Source of the DNA: Termitidicoccus mucosus
GTDB lineage: Bacteria; Verrucomicrobiota; Verrucomicrobiia; Opitutales; Opitutaceae
DNA length: 64,000 nt
Assembly: GCF_038725785.1 (NCBI RefSeq)
Contig: NZ_CP109796.1
Coordinates: 7,130,501-7,194,500, forward strand
Direction: 5' to 3'
Shown here in pieces: positions 53,301-61,086 of this stretch. The translations under genes and the position numbers were made by a program. Position 1 is the stretch's first letter. Every line of letters starts with the position of its first letter. The notes under the pieces are model-generated. The model did not search any database. It was given only the letters and a program-made list of their open reading frames with translations, and was not told the DNA's origin.

Positions 53301-55987
53301 CCGCGGGCGAGCTCGTTTCCCAAACCGACGCCGCCGGCGCGGCCACCCGCCACGCCTACGACAAAAAAGGCCGCCGCATAAAAACCACGCTCCCCGACGG
53401 CACGGCCCGCACATGGACCTACGACGCCCTCGACCGCGTGGTGCGAAGCACGAACCCCGGCGGCCTCGTCACCGTGAGCGAATACGACGCCTCCGGACGC
53501 CTCGCCGCCGTGACCGCATCGGCCGGCAAACGCGACACCGCCGTCACGCGCCACACCTACGACGCCGCCGGGCGCCGCGCCTCCGTCACCGACGCCCTCG
53601 GCCGCACCACCCGTTACGCCTACGACGCCCGCGACCAGGTCGCCGAAACCCTCGCCCCCGATGGCGCCCGGACGCGAAAAGAATATGATTCCGGCGGGCG
53701 GGTCGCCGCCGACATCGACGCCCTCGGCCACGCCACCCGCTACGACTACACCGCCCTCGGCGACATGGCCTCGCTCACCGACGCCAACGGCAACACCTAC
53801 CGCTTCGAATACGACGCGATGCGCCGCAAAACCGCGATGATCTACCCCGACGCCTCGCGCGAAACCTGGGCCTACGACCTCGGCGGCCGCCTCGTGGGCC
53901 ACACCACGCGCGCCGGCCAGACCAGGACCATCGCCTACAACGCCGACGGCAGGCCCGTCGCCGAAACATGGTCCCCCGCCGGCTGCGCCCCCGACGTGCG
54001 CTACACCTACGACGACGCCACCGGACGCCTCCTCGCCATCGACAACGGCCGCGCCCTGCTCACCTACACCTACGACAAGCTCGGCCGCGTCGCCACCGAG
54101 ACCACCGACCTCCGCGCTCTCGTCCCCGGCATGGCCCCGCACACCATCGCCTACCTTTACGACGCGGCTGGACGCAAGGCCGGCCTCGTGTATCCTGACG
54201 GCATGAAAGTCACCTACCGTTACGACGCCCAAGGTCGCATGACGGAGGTGGGGCAAGACGGCGGCACCCCCCAATCTAAAATCGAGAATCGAAAATCGAA
54301 AATTCCCTTGGCCGCCTACGCCTACGATTCCTGCGGACGCCGCTCGAAACTCGCCCGCGACAACGGCGTGATTACCAGTTACTCCTATGACATCGCGGGG
54401 CAGCTTCTCGCCATCGACCATCGCAACAAACAAAACCGGCTCCTCGCCAAGGCGCACTACGCCTACGACCTCATGGGCCGCCGCGTGAGCATGACCCGCG
54501 AGGACGACCTCGCCGACCATTACCGCTATGATGCCACCAGCCAGCTCATCGCCGTGGACTACGGAGTCCCCACTGGGAGCGCCGGCATCCTGCCGGCAGG
54601 TTCGCGTGGCACGGGCTTCCAGCCCGTGGACAGGAGCGCGGGCATTCCTGCCCGCGACATCGCGGACAGGAATGTCCGCGCCCCCGAGACTGGCACAAGC
54701 GATTCGCACGTGAATCCGACAGCCCGCACCGAAACCTTCACCTACGACCCCCTGGGCAACCGCATCGAGCACACCGACACCACCCCCGGCCTGTCCGCCC
54801 TCGTCGAGCGTTACGAGACCAACAACCTCAACCAATACACCCGCATCGACTACGCGCGTCCCGCTGTGCACTACTCGCTGCTAAAATACGACGCCAACGG
54901 CAACCTGACCGACGACGGCACCCAGCGCTACCGCTACGACGCTCAAAACCGCCTTATCGAGGTCGAGTCCCCCACAGTTCGGGCCGAGTTTGCCTACGAC
55001 GCCAAAAACCGCTGTGTGATGCGTCGCTATTACAAACCCGACAACACCGGCAATTGGGCCTTGGACGCGACGGATTCCCTTGTGCTGACCTATGATATGA
55101 CGTGGAACCTCCTCGTTGACCGCAATCTGGCCGGGAAACAAACTGCCGCGTATGTGCATGGCAACCTCGTGAATGAGATTCTGGCGGCGGTCGGAGGTTC
55201 GTCGTCACGCTATCCGCTGGCGGACGTCCTTGGCAGCGCCATGGCAATCAGCGATGGAAAAGGAAGCAAGGTTGCGAGTAATCGGGTCGATGTATTTGGA
55301 CTGCCGCAAGCTTCGTCATTTGATTATCGTTTTCTTTATACAGGAAGGGAGTGGCTGGATGATGTCGGATTAAATGACCACAGATACAGATATTATAATC
55401 CTAAGCTGTCTCGCTGGTTGTCAATGGATCCGATACGCCAACAGGGTGGGTTTGATCTGTATTCTTATGTGCTCAATTCTCCGATCAACTTAGTTGATCC
55501 AGACGGTTTGCGCTGGGTTGATGTATATATATGGGAGCCTCGAGTTACAATTATACCTCCTTCTGTCTCTGTTGGGCATGTAATGCTTACCGAACATAAT
55601 TCGGATGGTGTAATAATGAGCCAGTTTCCCCATGCACCAGGCGCTAGTGGATGCAAGGTCGGCCCGAATACGATGTATGATTTCGCAAGTACATATCAAG
55701 AAGAGGGGCGGCCTCCCTCGTCCGTATTCAGTGTGTGGTTTCCGTATGACGATGCCTTTGATATAGCCGCCATGTGGGAAGTGTATGGCGTCTCGACATG
55801 GAGTTGGAATCCTCAGGGATATAATCAAACTCAATGCACCACCGCAGCCTATAGGGCGCTCACGGCTGGTGGTTATGACTTCGGGCAATCTTATTCGGGT
55901 AATGGCACCTTGCTGCCTTCAGAGATGCTTAATTGGTTAAATAGCCAGTATGAAAACGGCAGTTCTTATATTACTAAGCGCCAATGA
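50330..55987 (+). CDS. Rhs/YD-repeat polymorphic toxin with variable C-terminal tip
   Basis: 1885 aa from the ATG at 50330. A signal-like N-terminus (RMLLAPGIAIVFSGLGVHFA) precedes a Pro/Gly/Asp-rich linker. The shell holds dozens of YD units (G-R-x-x-R-x-Y-D), interrupted near residues 300-435 by a discoidin-like insert (PWQRIRLTRRKGRPLAVAEI; YAFDGNPGTAYES). Two in-frame dispersed repeats interrupt the late shell: SKIENRKSKI (54270-54305) and GILPAG...VDRSAGIPARDIADRNVRAP (54572-54690). The core motif RYYNPKLSRWLSMDPI and LVDPDG (to residue about 1725) marks the Rhs boundary. The last 160 residues form the toxin tip, with His1750 in VGHVML and Cys1836 in QCTTAAYRAL, suggesting a permuted papain/NlpC-P60-like fold (inference). 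The DNA becomes AT-rich from about 55300. Confidence 0.9.
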   Translation: MTTKPPSTRLVRMLLAPGIAIVFSGLGVHFAHASPGNDDWWPEIVVMDPVTVTGSDQPDPPDIDWPSFPPIDPWLTEPEWPGDGGSGGGGGDGNNPPPPPDDCATDGSASGTAGTNPFHVYDGNASRMIVDLEVPGATRADSLYWMRHHNTVRRGEKIYFGTGGGWRSNWQYDLAYIPTGDELDEPILYFVYPNGMRRVFRRQPGGAWAPEARFDETVAAAGDGYEITTPDNTKLLFEPMAETNHKGHVTYLLKRRTTAAGRVTTLDYNAEGLVAQITDDDGKRLALTYQTTPLPAPKWRALGEIYDAPQPGQWIEIALDEEMSRLPWQRIRLTRRKGRPLAVAEIQIFAPGSDTPLRGIPVGSGDNPEYAFDGNPGTAYESTLPKMYNLIALDRGADAGATPVSRIRILAAPGREELLEGVGIKGMLLRPAGSVQQPQLAQVTADDGRFVRYEYDVLVNAFGDLNHPSLVRAVYSDGTRASYGYEYIVQTKEPLLVEADDPRYSGRAKRIQYTYRQGGAHGMVHEERNPATGGVYASLELDPADPDARIVHYTDMKSLRYRVPASANGRVTEYTDSLGRTTRLDYADNGRGRLKAETDTLGRRTDYARDHKGRVTRLKRSDGRERIFERDNQGRITRVADEKGRFASYERDHAGKITGRKTGLKSGQGRAKPERRIEITRDAAGRVTRYRSADGTAREYVRDMRGRIVAHTGKHGEKIQVSRDARGRRTAMTDSDGRVVRFGYDRHGWLDRFADAEGKTTVFERDERGNITRRVNPDGSARLYSYDQYGRKTAETDELGRAASWAYDELSRLTRHVDFAGGVTLYDYTETPGGCGSCSLVSRPSRVTHPDGRVDEFLYDTEGRLLMRSLAAGTAESATTLYAYDDADHLIRQANPDGGITRHAYDDQGRRVRTTGPLGHVTTWTYDDDGRLLEDADPSGRVTRRTYDEDGNLLSQTAPGGGVTAHAYDDNNRRVRTTDALGNTTRWSYDAAGELVSQTDAAGAATRHAYDKKGRRIKTTLPDGTARTWTYDALDRVVRSTNPGGLVTVSEYDASGRLAAVTASAGKRDTAVTRHTYDAAGRRASVTDALGRTTRYAYDARDQVAETLAPDGARTRKEYDSGGRVAADIDALGHATRYDYTALGDMASLTDANGNTYRFEYDAMRRKTAMIYPDASRETWAYDLGGRLVGHTTRAGQTRTIAYNADGRPVAETWSPAGCAPDVRYTYDDATGRLLAIDNGRALLTYTYDKLGRVATETTDLRALVPGMAPHTIAYLYDAAGRKAGLVYPDGMKVTYRYDAQGRMTEVGQDGGTPQSKIENRKSKIPLAAYAYDSCGRRSKLARDNGVITSYSYDIAGQLLAIDHRNKQNRLLAKAHYAYDLMGRRVSMTREDDLADHYRYDATSQLIAVDYGVPTGSAGILPAGSRGTGFQPVDRSAGIPARDIADRNVRAPETGTSDSHVNPTARTETFTYDPLGNRIEHTDTTPGLSALVERYETNNLNQYTRIDYARPAVHYSLLKYDANGNLTDDGTQRYRYDAQNRLIEVESPTVRAEFAYDAKNRCVMRRYYKPDNTGNWALDATDSLVLTYDMTWNLLVDRNLAGKQTAAYVHGNLVNEILAAVGGSSSRYPLADVLGSAMAISDGKGSKVASNRVDVFGLPQASSFDYRFLYTGREWLDDVGLNDHRYRYYNPKLSRWLSMDPIRQQGGFDLYSYVLNSPINLVDPDGLRWVDVYIWEPRVTIIPPSVSVGHVMLTEHNSDGVIMSQFPHAPGASGCKVGPNTMYDFASTYQEEGRPPSSVFSVWFPYDDAFDIAAMWEVYGVSTWSWNPQGYNQTQCTTAAYRALTAGGYDFGQSYSGNGTLLPSEMLNWLNSQYENGSSYITKRQ
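54270..54305. repeat. Short dispersed-repeat insertion R11 in the Rhs shell
   Basis: CCAATCTAAAATCGAGAATC followed by GAAAATCGAAAATTCC is an AT-rich tandem ATCGAAA-type repeat embedded in frame in GC-rich YD-repeat DNA. It reads QSKIENRKSKIP, unlike the surrounding YD units. I recall similar sequence as a dispersed intergenic repeat in related phyla (knowledge, not shown here). Confidence 0.6.
54572..54690. repeat. Composite repeat (R4 + R5 + R3) inserted in frame in the Rhs gene
   Basis: Three palindromic units in a row: GGGAGCGCCGGCATCCTGCC (R4 type, also at 12363-12386), GTGGCACGGGCTTCCAGCCC (R5 type) and GCGCGGGCATTCCTGCCCGC with its inverted partner ending near 54685 (R3 type, also at 21867-21918). 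About 120 nt, read in frame as roughly 40 residues without YD character, between VDYG and TFTYDP. Confidence 0.8.
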
Positions 55988-56442
55988 AAAAACCAGACAT
56001 ATTGCTGATAAAAACCGGTAATATATTAAAGGCGGTTTTTGCCGGAAACTTTAGCATATTATTATATTATTTGGTATTTTTTTTCGCCTCCGCCGGTGAG
56101 ATTAACGGCGCGTTGCTAATTTATGTCATGCTTTGGACGGCTGCAACCTCAATATATTATTGGCCTAATTTTATATTTTTCGGAATCCTGTTGAATATTT
56201 TCAACTGCCGTGCCGGACAAAAAAAGATTCCTGTTCTGGCAATCGCCTTACTCTCAGGCACTGGTTGCGTGTTGACAACATGGGGATGGTTTATTTTGAC
56301 AGGAGATCAAAGAACTGGGCATATGTTTCGCAATGTTGCGCCAGCCGTTTTCCTCTCAGGCATTGTCAGCATGGGATCGCTTTGCTATTTCATGAACAAG
56401 CCAATCCCCCCCTCGGCAAACAGCAGGATGGACGGCGTGTAA
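55984..56442 (+). CDS. Membrane protein, candidate immunity protein for the Rhs tip
   Basis: 152 aa, overlapping the Rhs stop by 4 nt (ATGA). It has four hydrophobic segments (about 17-36, 42-75, 84-104, 117-140), for example SILLYYLVFFFASA and YWPNFIFFGILLNIF. It is AT-rich like the toxin tip and unlike the rest of the window. Position, size and shared composition are those of an Rhs immunity gene; membrane immunity proteins usually counter toxins that act in the membrane or periplasm. No family is recognised. Confidence 0.7.
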   Translation: MKKPDILLIKTGNILKAVFAGNFSILLYYLVFFFASAGEINGALLIYVMLWTAATSIYYWPNFIFFGILLNIFNCRAGQKKIPVLAIALLSGTGCVLTTWGWFILTGDQRTGHMFRNVAPAVFLSGIVSMGSLCYFMNKPIPPSANSRMDGV

Positions 56443-56449
56443 TCAATCC

Positions 56450-56617
56450 GAAGGTGTCAGGACGCTGTTTATTGATTTTATCCACGCAGAAGTTCCTCCA
56501 ACTTGTTTAATAGCGATCAATCTACGTATTTCCCATTCCCATGGATGAGCCAATCACCTTTAAATTCGAGATCCTCGGCCCATGCAAAAAATCAACAAAC
56601 AGCGTCCTGACACCTTC
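56450..56617. repeat. Inverted-repeat element R7, copy 1
   Basis: A 168-bp element with 30-bp terminal inverted repeats (56450-56479 and 56588-56617; one mismatch), outer end GAAGGTGTCAGGACGCTG. No transposase inside, so MITE-like. Preceded by AATCC, as is copy 2. A target-site duplication is not evident. It lies 7 nt after the immunity-candidate stop. Confidence 0.85.
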
Positions 56618-56669
56618 TTCCGTCATAAGCCAAAATGTCCATAGTTGCTATATGCGTTGATATATATCA

Positions 56670-57044
56670 GTGAAAATGAAAACATTGCTAACTAGTATTT
56701 TATGCGCAGCATGGTTTTTCGCATTATTATGTCCGACTACATGGTATGGCGATCCTGCCGTCCGTATTCTTCTTATTGTAATCATAGATATTGTGTTGTT
56801 ATTGATATTATTATGGCATATCTACAATTGGATAATAAAAAGAAAGGATGGGGTAATTTTAGTAGCACTTGCGATGGTATTGGCCTGTCATGTCGTGCTG
56901 CCTTCTATTGCATCTCATGAAATTTCAGTTATTGTGGCAATAGCGTCAATAGTGTGTTTTTTTGTGGTGCTTTTAGTGTTCAAATTAAGGACAGGTCAAA
57001 ATAAGTCGACGGAGAAGCAAAAATTAGAGTCAGGCAAAAAATGA
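56670..57044 (+). CDS. Small membrane protein, possible orphan immunity gene
   Basis: 124 aa starting MKMKTLLTSILCAAWFFALL, with four hydrophobic segments and a basic C-terminal tail (FKLRTGQNKSTEKQKLESGK). It is AT-rich, like the preceding Rhs tip and immunity candidate. It lies between two R7 elements (56450-56617 and 57070-57299). Orphan immunity genes downstream of Rhs loci are common; that role is inferred from place and composition only. No family is recognised. Confidence 0.6.
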   Translation: MKMKTLLTSILCAAWFFALLCPTTWYGDPAVRILLIVIIDIVLLLILLWHIYNWIIKRKDGVILVALAMVLACHVVLPSIASHEISVIVAIASIVCFFVVLLVFKLRTGQNKSTEKQKLESGKK

Positions 57045-57069
57045 AAGCACCCGCCATCGAAAGCAATCC

Positions 57070-57299
57070 GAAGGTGCCAGGACGGAATAGCGCTAAGATA
57101 AGGGCTGTTGTCGTCAAAAGCACGCTTGCGCAAGGAGGGGCGGCGTCCCGCCGCCCGACACGCGGAACGCGTGCCTGTCGTGTCTCGATAAACCGCACGC
57201 AAACGGGCGAGGCTTTCGCCTCGTCGGGCGGCGGGACGCCGCCCCTCCTTGCGCAAGCGTCTCTCTTCTATCTTAGTGCCATTTCGTCCTGACACCTTC
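57070..57299. repeat. Inverted-repeat element R7, copy 2, with inner perfect palindrome
   Basis: A 230-bp element. Terminal inverted repeats are 57070-57100 and 57269-57299 (31 bp, four mismatches; outer end GAAGGTGCCAGGACGG, right end GTCCTGACACCTTC as in copy 1). Inside is a separate perfect 38-bp inverted repeat, 57122-57159 and 57223-57260 (ACGCTTGCGCAAGGAGGGGC and on), with a 63-nt loop that contains further short stems. Confidence 0.88.
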
Positions 57300-57314
57300 T
57301 TCCATCCCGCAACC

Positions 57315-57464
57315 ATGATGAAGAAAAAACGCATTCTGTTTTCCCTATCGGCATTGATGGCTCTAAGCCTGGCCATCATACTGATTTTAATGTTCACATA
57401 TGTCGAGGCTCGCCCCCACATAAAATTTATCCAGATCGTTATGACAAAAATGGGCCAAGAATAA
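57315..57464 (+). CDS. Short single-span membrane peptide, uncertain
   Basis: A 49-codon frame: MMKKKRILFSLSALMALSLA, continuing hydrophobic to about residue 28, then a short polar tail ending IVMTKMGQE. The Lys-rich start and one span look like the beginning of a real membrane or secreted protein. It may be the 5' remnant of another immunity-type gene, cut short at its 3' end. It starts 15 nt after R7 copy 2. No ribosome-binding site is visible. Confidence 0.35.
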   Translation: MMKKKRILFSLSALMALSLAIILILMFTYVEARPHIKFIQIVMTKMGQE

Positions 57465-57568
57465 AAGGGAATGTGGATGGCGGCACAAGGGGAGGCATGG
57501 CCGCGTCGGACCTCCTTGATATCACCATTCTCAATAATCCCAGGGCCAAAATTAGAGGCCGATGAAAA

Positions 57569-59437
57569 ATGAAACATTTGATTATGACATATTTTATCAT
57601 GACAAAGACACGGCCCAGGCATTCCATCAGTCGCGCGCGGCTGCTCGCGGGACTGGCGGTCCTGCCGCTTTGCGCTTCCCTGCACGCCTCGCCCCCGGCC
57701 GCGCGGCCGGTTGCATTGGAGGAGGACGCGAAAGCCATCGTTCTTTCCAACGGGCTCGTGCGCGCCGAGCTGGACAGGGCCTCCGGCAACCTCGTCCGGC
57801 TCTGGCTCGGCGAACGGCAGGTCCTGTCCAACCCGAGTTATCTCGACTGGCACACGGGCGGCTCGCAGCGGCTCGCCAGGCCCGCGGTTTCCATCCCGGC
57901 GGACCCGCGGGCGAACGGCGGCGCGAAGGCCGAGGTGGTTTTTGCGCAGCAGGGCCGAGGCGAGATCGATGTCGCGCTGCACTACGTGATGCTGCCCGGC
58001 GAGCGGGCGTTGCGCATGTTCGCGGTGTTTTCGCATCCGGCCGATCGCCGGGAATTCCGCATGGCGCAGGCGCGTTATGTCACGCGCCTGTCGGACAAGC
58101 TCTTCGAGACGGTCTCCGTGGACGCGGAACGGTTTCGCGAGCTGCCGCCCTTCGACACGCCGGTCGAGGCCCTCGGGCCGAAGGAATCGCTGCGTTTCAC
58201 CGCGGGGCCGTGGCAAGGCGGGATCACCGACAAATATCACTACTTCACGGATGCCGGCGGCCATTTTGTCCATGGCTGGACGGGGAAGGATTCGAAGCTG
58301 GGCTGCTGGATTGTCTATGGCAGCACGGAGGACCAAAACGGCGGCCCCACGCGCCAGCACAACACCGCGCACTGGCAGCGCATTCTCCTGAAAATCCTGG
58401 CCTGCTCCCACTACGGCGCGCCCAACACGGTGGCGCCCGCCGGTCGCGTCTGGGAAAAGGTTTACGGCCCGTGGATGCTTTACCTCAACGAGGGGGACGC
58501 GCCCGCGGCGCTCCGCGCCGACGCGGAGCGCCAGGCCGCGGCCGAGCGCGCCGCCTGGCCCGCGGCGTGGATCGAGCATCCGGCCTTTGCCGGGGCGGCG
58601 GAGCGGGGCGGCGTCCGCGGGCGCCTGGTCGTGCGCGATCCGCAGGCGCCGGGCGCGTCCGCCGCCGGGGCCTGGGTCGGCCTCGCGGAGCCGTCGCCCG
58701 ACTGGCAGCAGCAGGCGTTGAATTACCAGCACTGGGTGCGCGCCGACGCGCAGGGCCGCTTTTCCATCCCGGCGGCGCGCGCCGGCGGCTATACCCTGTA
58801 TGCCTTTGTCGGCGGCGTGCTGGGCGAATTCCGGCGCGCCGGCATCGTCGTGACGGCGGGCGGGGCGAGCGATCTCGGCGAACTCGTCTGGACGCCCGGG
58901 CGGCACGGACGCCAGCTCTGGGAAATCGGCACGGCCGACCGCACCGCGAAGGAGTTTCGCCACGGCGACGACCACCGGCACTGGGGGCTCTGGCTGAAAT
59001 ACCCGCGGGAATTCCCGGAGGATGTCGTGTTCACAATCGGCCAAAGCGACTGGCGGCGGGATTGGAATTACGCGCAGGTGACGCGCGCCGGGACCGACGG
59101 ACGCCATCGCGGCACCACCTGGCGCGTGCTTTTCGACGGTGACGAAGCGGCGGCCAAAGCCGGCGGCGACGCCGTGCTGCGTCTTGCCTTTGCGGGCACG
59201 CACGGCGCGGTGTTGCGCGTGCTCGTCAACGGGCGCGAGGCGGCGGTGCTGCGCGATTTCCCGGGCGACAACGCGATGATCCGCGCGGGCATTCACGGCC
59301 AGTATTCGGCGCGCGATGTGCGTTTCCCGTCCGGCTGGCTGCGCGCCGGGCGGAACGAAATCGCGCTTGAACAGCAGGAGGGCGGCGCGCCGGCAAAATA
59401 CATCATGTATGACTACTTGCGGCTCGAAGTGCCGTGA
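57569..59437 (+). CDS. Secreted rhamnogalacturonan lyase-like protein (PL4-type)
   Basis: 622 aa; ATG codons at 57587 and 57599 are alternative starts, the last giving MTKTRPRHSISRARLLAGLA as a better signal peptide. An N-terminal beta-sandwich (AKAIVLSNGLVRAELDRASG; HYFTDAGGHFVHGW) is followed by an FnIII-like domain (VRGRLVVRDPQAPGASAAGA; GRFSIPAARAGGYTLYAF) and a C-terminal CBM-like jelly roll (AVLRLAFAGTHGAVLRVLVN; KYIMYDYLRLEVP). This three-domain order is that of PL4 rhamnogalacturonan lyases, which cleave pectin RG-I by beta-elimination. The catalytic Lys/His pair was not verified. It is GC-rich again, in contrast to 55.3-57.5 kb. Confidence 0.8.
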   Translation: MKHLIMTYFIMTKTRPRHSISRARLLAGLAVLPLCASLHASPPAARPVALEEDAKAIVLSNGLVRAELDRASGNLVRLWLGERQVLSNPSYLDWHTGGSQRLARPAVSIPADPRANGGAKAEVVFAQQGRGEIDVALHYVMLPGERALRMFAVFSHPADRREFRMAQARYVTRLSDKLFETVSVDAERFRELPPFDTPVEALGPKESLRFTAGPWQGGITDKYHYFTDAGGHFVHGWTGKDSKLGCWIVYGSTEDQNGGPTRQHNTAHWQRILLKILACSHYGAPNTVAPAGRVWEKVYGPWMLYLNEGDAPAALRADAERQAAAERAAWPAAWIEHPAFAGAAERGGVRGRLVVRDPQAPGASAAGAWVGLAEPSPDWQQQALNYQHWVRADAQGRFSIPAARAGGYTLYAFVGGVLGEFRRAGIVVTAGGASDLGELVWTPGRHGRQLWEIGTADRTAKEFRHGDDHRHWGLWLKYPREFPEDVVFTIGQSDWRRDWNYAQVTRAGTDGRHRGTTWRVLFDGDEAAAKAGGDAVLRLAFAGTHGAVLRVLVNGREAAVLRDFPGDNAMIRAGIHGQYSARDVRFPSGWLRAGRNEIALEQQEGGAPAKYIMYDYLRLEVP

Positions 59438-59859
59438 AGCAAGCGCGCCGCGGGCGCGGTGCAACGCCCGTCTTCCCGGCGGGCACGACGGCCGCGGGGA
59501 GCACGAAACTGCGACCGATGCGATGTAGCCCGATGGATTACATCGCCGGAAAATCTGGCGCGCGGGCGGGCTTTTAGGCTGGCTGGGCCGGTTGCGGCAT
59601 TGTTTGAAACACCCCGCGCTCCCGCGGTTTTGTTTTTGCCTGTCTTCGCATCCTCCGCGCCCTTCGCGGTTGATGTTTCAGCCATTCAAAATAGCGACGA
59701 ACCATTTTCAGAAACCTTTCGCATGTGTTGCGTGCCGCGCTTCGGGAACGGGCATGAGAACGATTTGGGAGACACGGGCCTCGCCGATATGGATGTCGTT
59801 GCGCAAATGTAACCTTCGCGTCACGCGTCCGACGCGCCGGGTGATTATAATGCGGGTCA
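59438..59859. other. Intergenic region with hairpins and repeat remnants
   Basis: Contains a GATGTAGCCCGATGGATTACATC stem-like element near 59520-59545 and, at about 59629-59680, an unpaired arm resembling the GCGGTTAA-type repeat seen near 63526-63600. An ATTCAAAATAGCGACGAA stretch near 59684 resembles the outer arm of that same repeat. No gene is credible; the promoter of the glycosyltransferase gene should be near 59820-59850. Confidence 0.45.
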
Positions 59860-61083
59860 ATGATGAGGCTCGCATTGGTCACCGAGACGTTTCCTCCCGA
59901 GATCAACGGGGTGGCGATGACCTTTGGCGTCATTGTCCGCGAGCTCGCGGCGCGCGGGCATGAAATCACGGTTTACCGCCCGCGGCGGAAGGATTTGCTG
60001 CCGGCGTCGGAGCACCCTGGCTACATGGAGGCCGCGCTGCCGGGAATGCCGCTGCCCGGTTATCCGCTCATGCGGCTCGGCCTGCCGGCGGGCGGGGCGC
60101 TGCGGCGGCGCTGGCGCGAGCGGCGGCCCGACTTGGTGCACGTGGTGACGGAGGGGCCGCTGGGCATGTCGGCGGTCGGCGCGGCGCGCTCGCTCGCCAT
60201 CCCGGTCTCATCGAGCTTTCACACCAATTTCCACAGCTACACGCGGCATTACCGCATCGGCCCGCTGCGGGGGCTGGCGCTGGCGTGGCTGCGGCGCGTG
60301 CACAACCGCACCGCCCGCACCTTCGCGCCGACGCGGGAGCTTTGCGACGAACTGGCCGCGCTCGGGTTCCGCAACCTGGCGGTGCTCTCGCGCGGCGTGG
60401 ACACGCGGCTGTTTGACCCGGCGCTGCGCTCGGGCGAACTGCGGGGCGCGTGGGGCGCGGCGCCCGCCGATCCGGTGGTGATTCACACGGGGCGCCTGGC
60501 GGCGGAAAAAAACTTCGCGCTGCTCATGCGCGCGTTTGCGGCGATGCGGGCGGCGAATCCGCGCTGCCGGTTCGTGATCGTGGGCGACGGGCCGCTGCGC
60601 GGGCGGCTGCAGGCGGAGAATCCGTGGTGCGTGTTCACCGGGTTTCTTCCCCGCGCGGAACTGGCGCGGCATTACGCGTCGGCCGACATCTACATCCACG
60701 CGAGCCTGACCGAGACTTTCGGCAACGTGCTGACCGAGGCGCTGGCAAGCGGGCTGGCCGTGGCGGGCTTCGACTATGCGGCGGCGCGGCAGTTTGTGCG
60801 CGACGGCGAAAGCGGGCTCGTGGCGCCGTGCGACCGGCCGCGCGCGCTGGTCGAGGCGGCGGTGAGGCTCGCGAGCGAGCCGGAGTTGCGGTCGCGTTTG
60901 CGCGCGAGGGCGCGCCCCGCGGTCGCGGCCCACGCCTGGCACAAGGTCATCGACCGCTTCGAGGACGATCTGCGCGCCGTCGCCGGCATGCCGGCCCGCG
61001 CCGCGGAGCCGTCGCCCGATGCGGGCGCAAACGCCTTTGCCCGTCAGATCGACGGGCGCGCGGCATCACGAATCCTTTCCTGA
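59860..61083 (+). CDS. GT4 family glycosyltransferase
   Basis: 407 aa. The N-terminal Rossmann domain starts RLALVTETFPPEINGVAMTF, with SSSFHTNFHSYTRHYRIGPL, typical of the alpha-mannosyltransferase/SQD2-like subgroup. The C-terminal nucleotide-sugar domain has VVIHTGRLAAEKNFALLMRA, FVIVGDGPLRGRL, and the E-x7-E motif in SLTETFGNVLTEALASGL. The donor may be GDP-mannose or UDP-sugar; the acceptor is probably a lipid. It is followed 3 nt later by an LpxH-like phosphoesterase, suggesting joint work on an envelope glycolipid. Confidence 0.88.
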   Translation: MMRLALVTETFPPEINGVAMTFGVIVRELAARGHEITVYRPRRKDLLPASEHPGYMEAALPGMPLPGYPLMRLGLPAGGALRRRWRERRPDLVHVVTEGPLGMSAVGAARSLAIPVSSSFHTNFHSYTRHYRIGPLRGLALAWLRRVHNRTARTFAPTRELCDELAALGFRNLAVLSRGVDTRLFDPALRSGELRGAWGAAPADPVVIHTGRLAAEKNFALLMRAFAAMRAANPRCRFVIVGDGPLRGRLQAENPWCVFTGFLPRAELARHYASADIYIHASLTETFGNVLTEALASGLAVAGFDYAAARQFVRDGESGLVAPCDRPRALVEAAVRLASEPELRSRLRARARPAVAAHAWHKVIDRFEDDLRAVAGMPARAAEPSPDAGANAFARQIDGRAASRILS

Positions 61084-61086
61084 CCC

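Noticed and set aside
54572-54690. Possibility of a CRISPR or other spacer array in the repeat-rich stretches
   Set aside because: The units are different palindromes, not regularly spaced identical direct repeats, and no cas-type gene is nearby.
50753-54871. Long minus-strand frames opposite the Rhs gene (646 and 710 codons)
   Set aside because: They mirror the YD-repeat codon pattern and have no independent protein character.
56541-56660. 39-codon frame starting MDEPITFKFEILGPCKKSTN between the two small membrane-protein genes
   Set aside because: Its second half runs through the right terminal repeat of R7 copy 1, no ribosome-binding site is present and it is too short to judge. It could be the remnant of a gene broken by the element.
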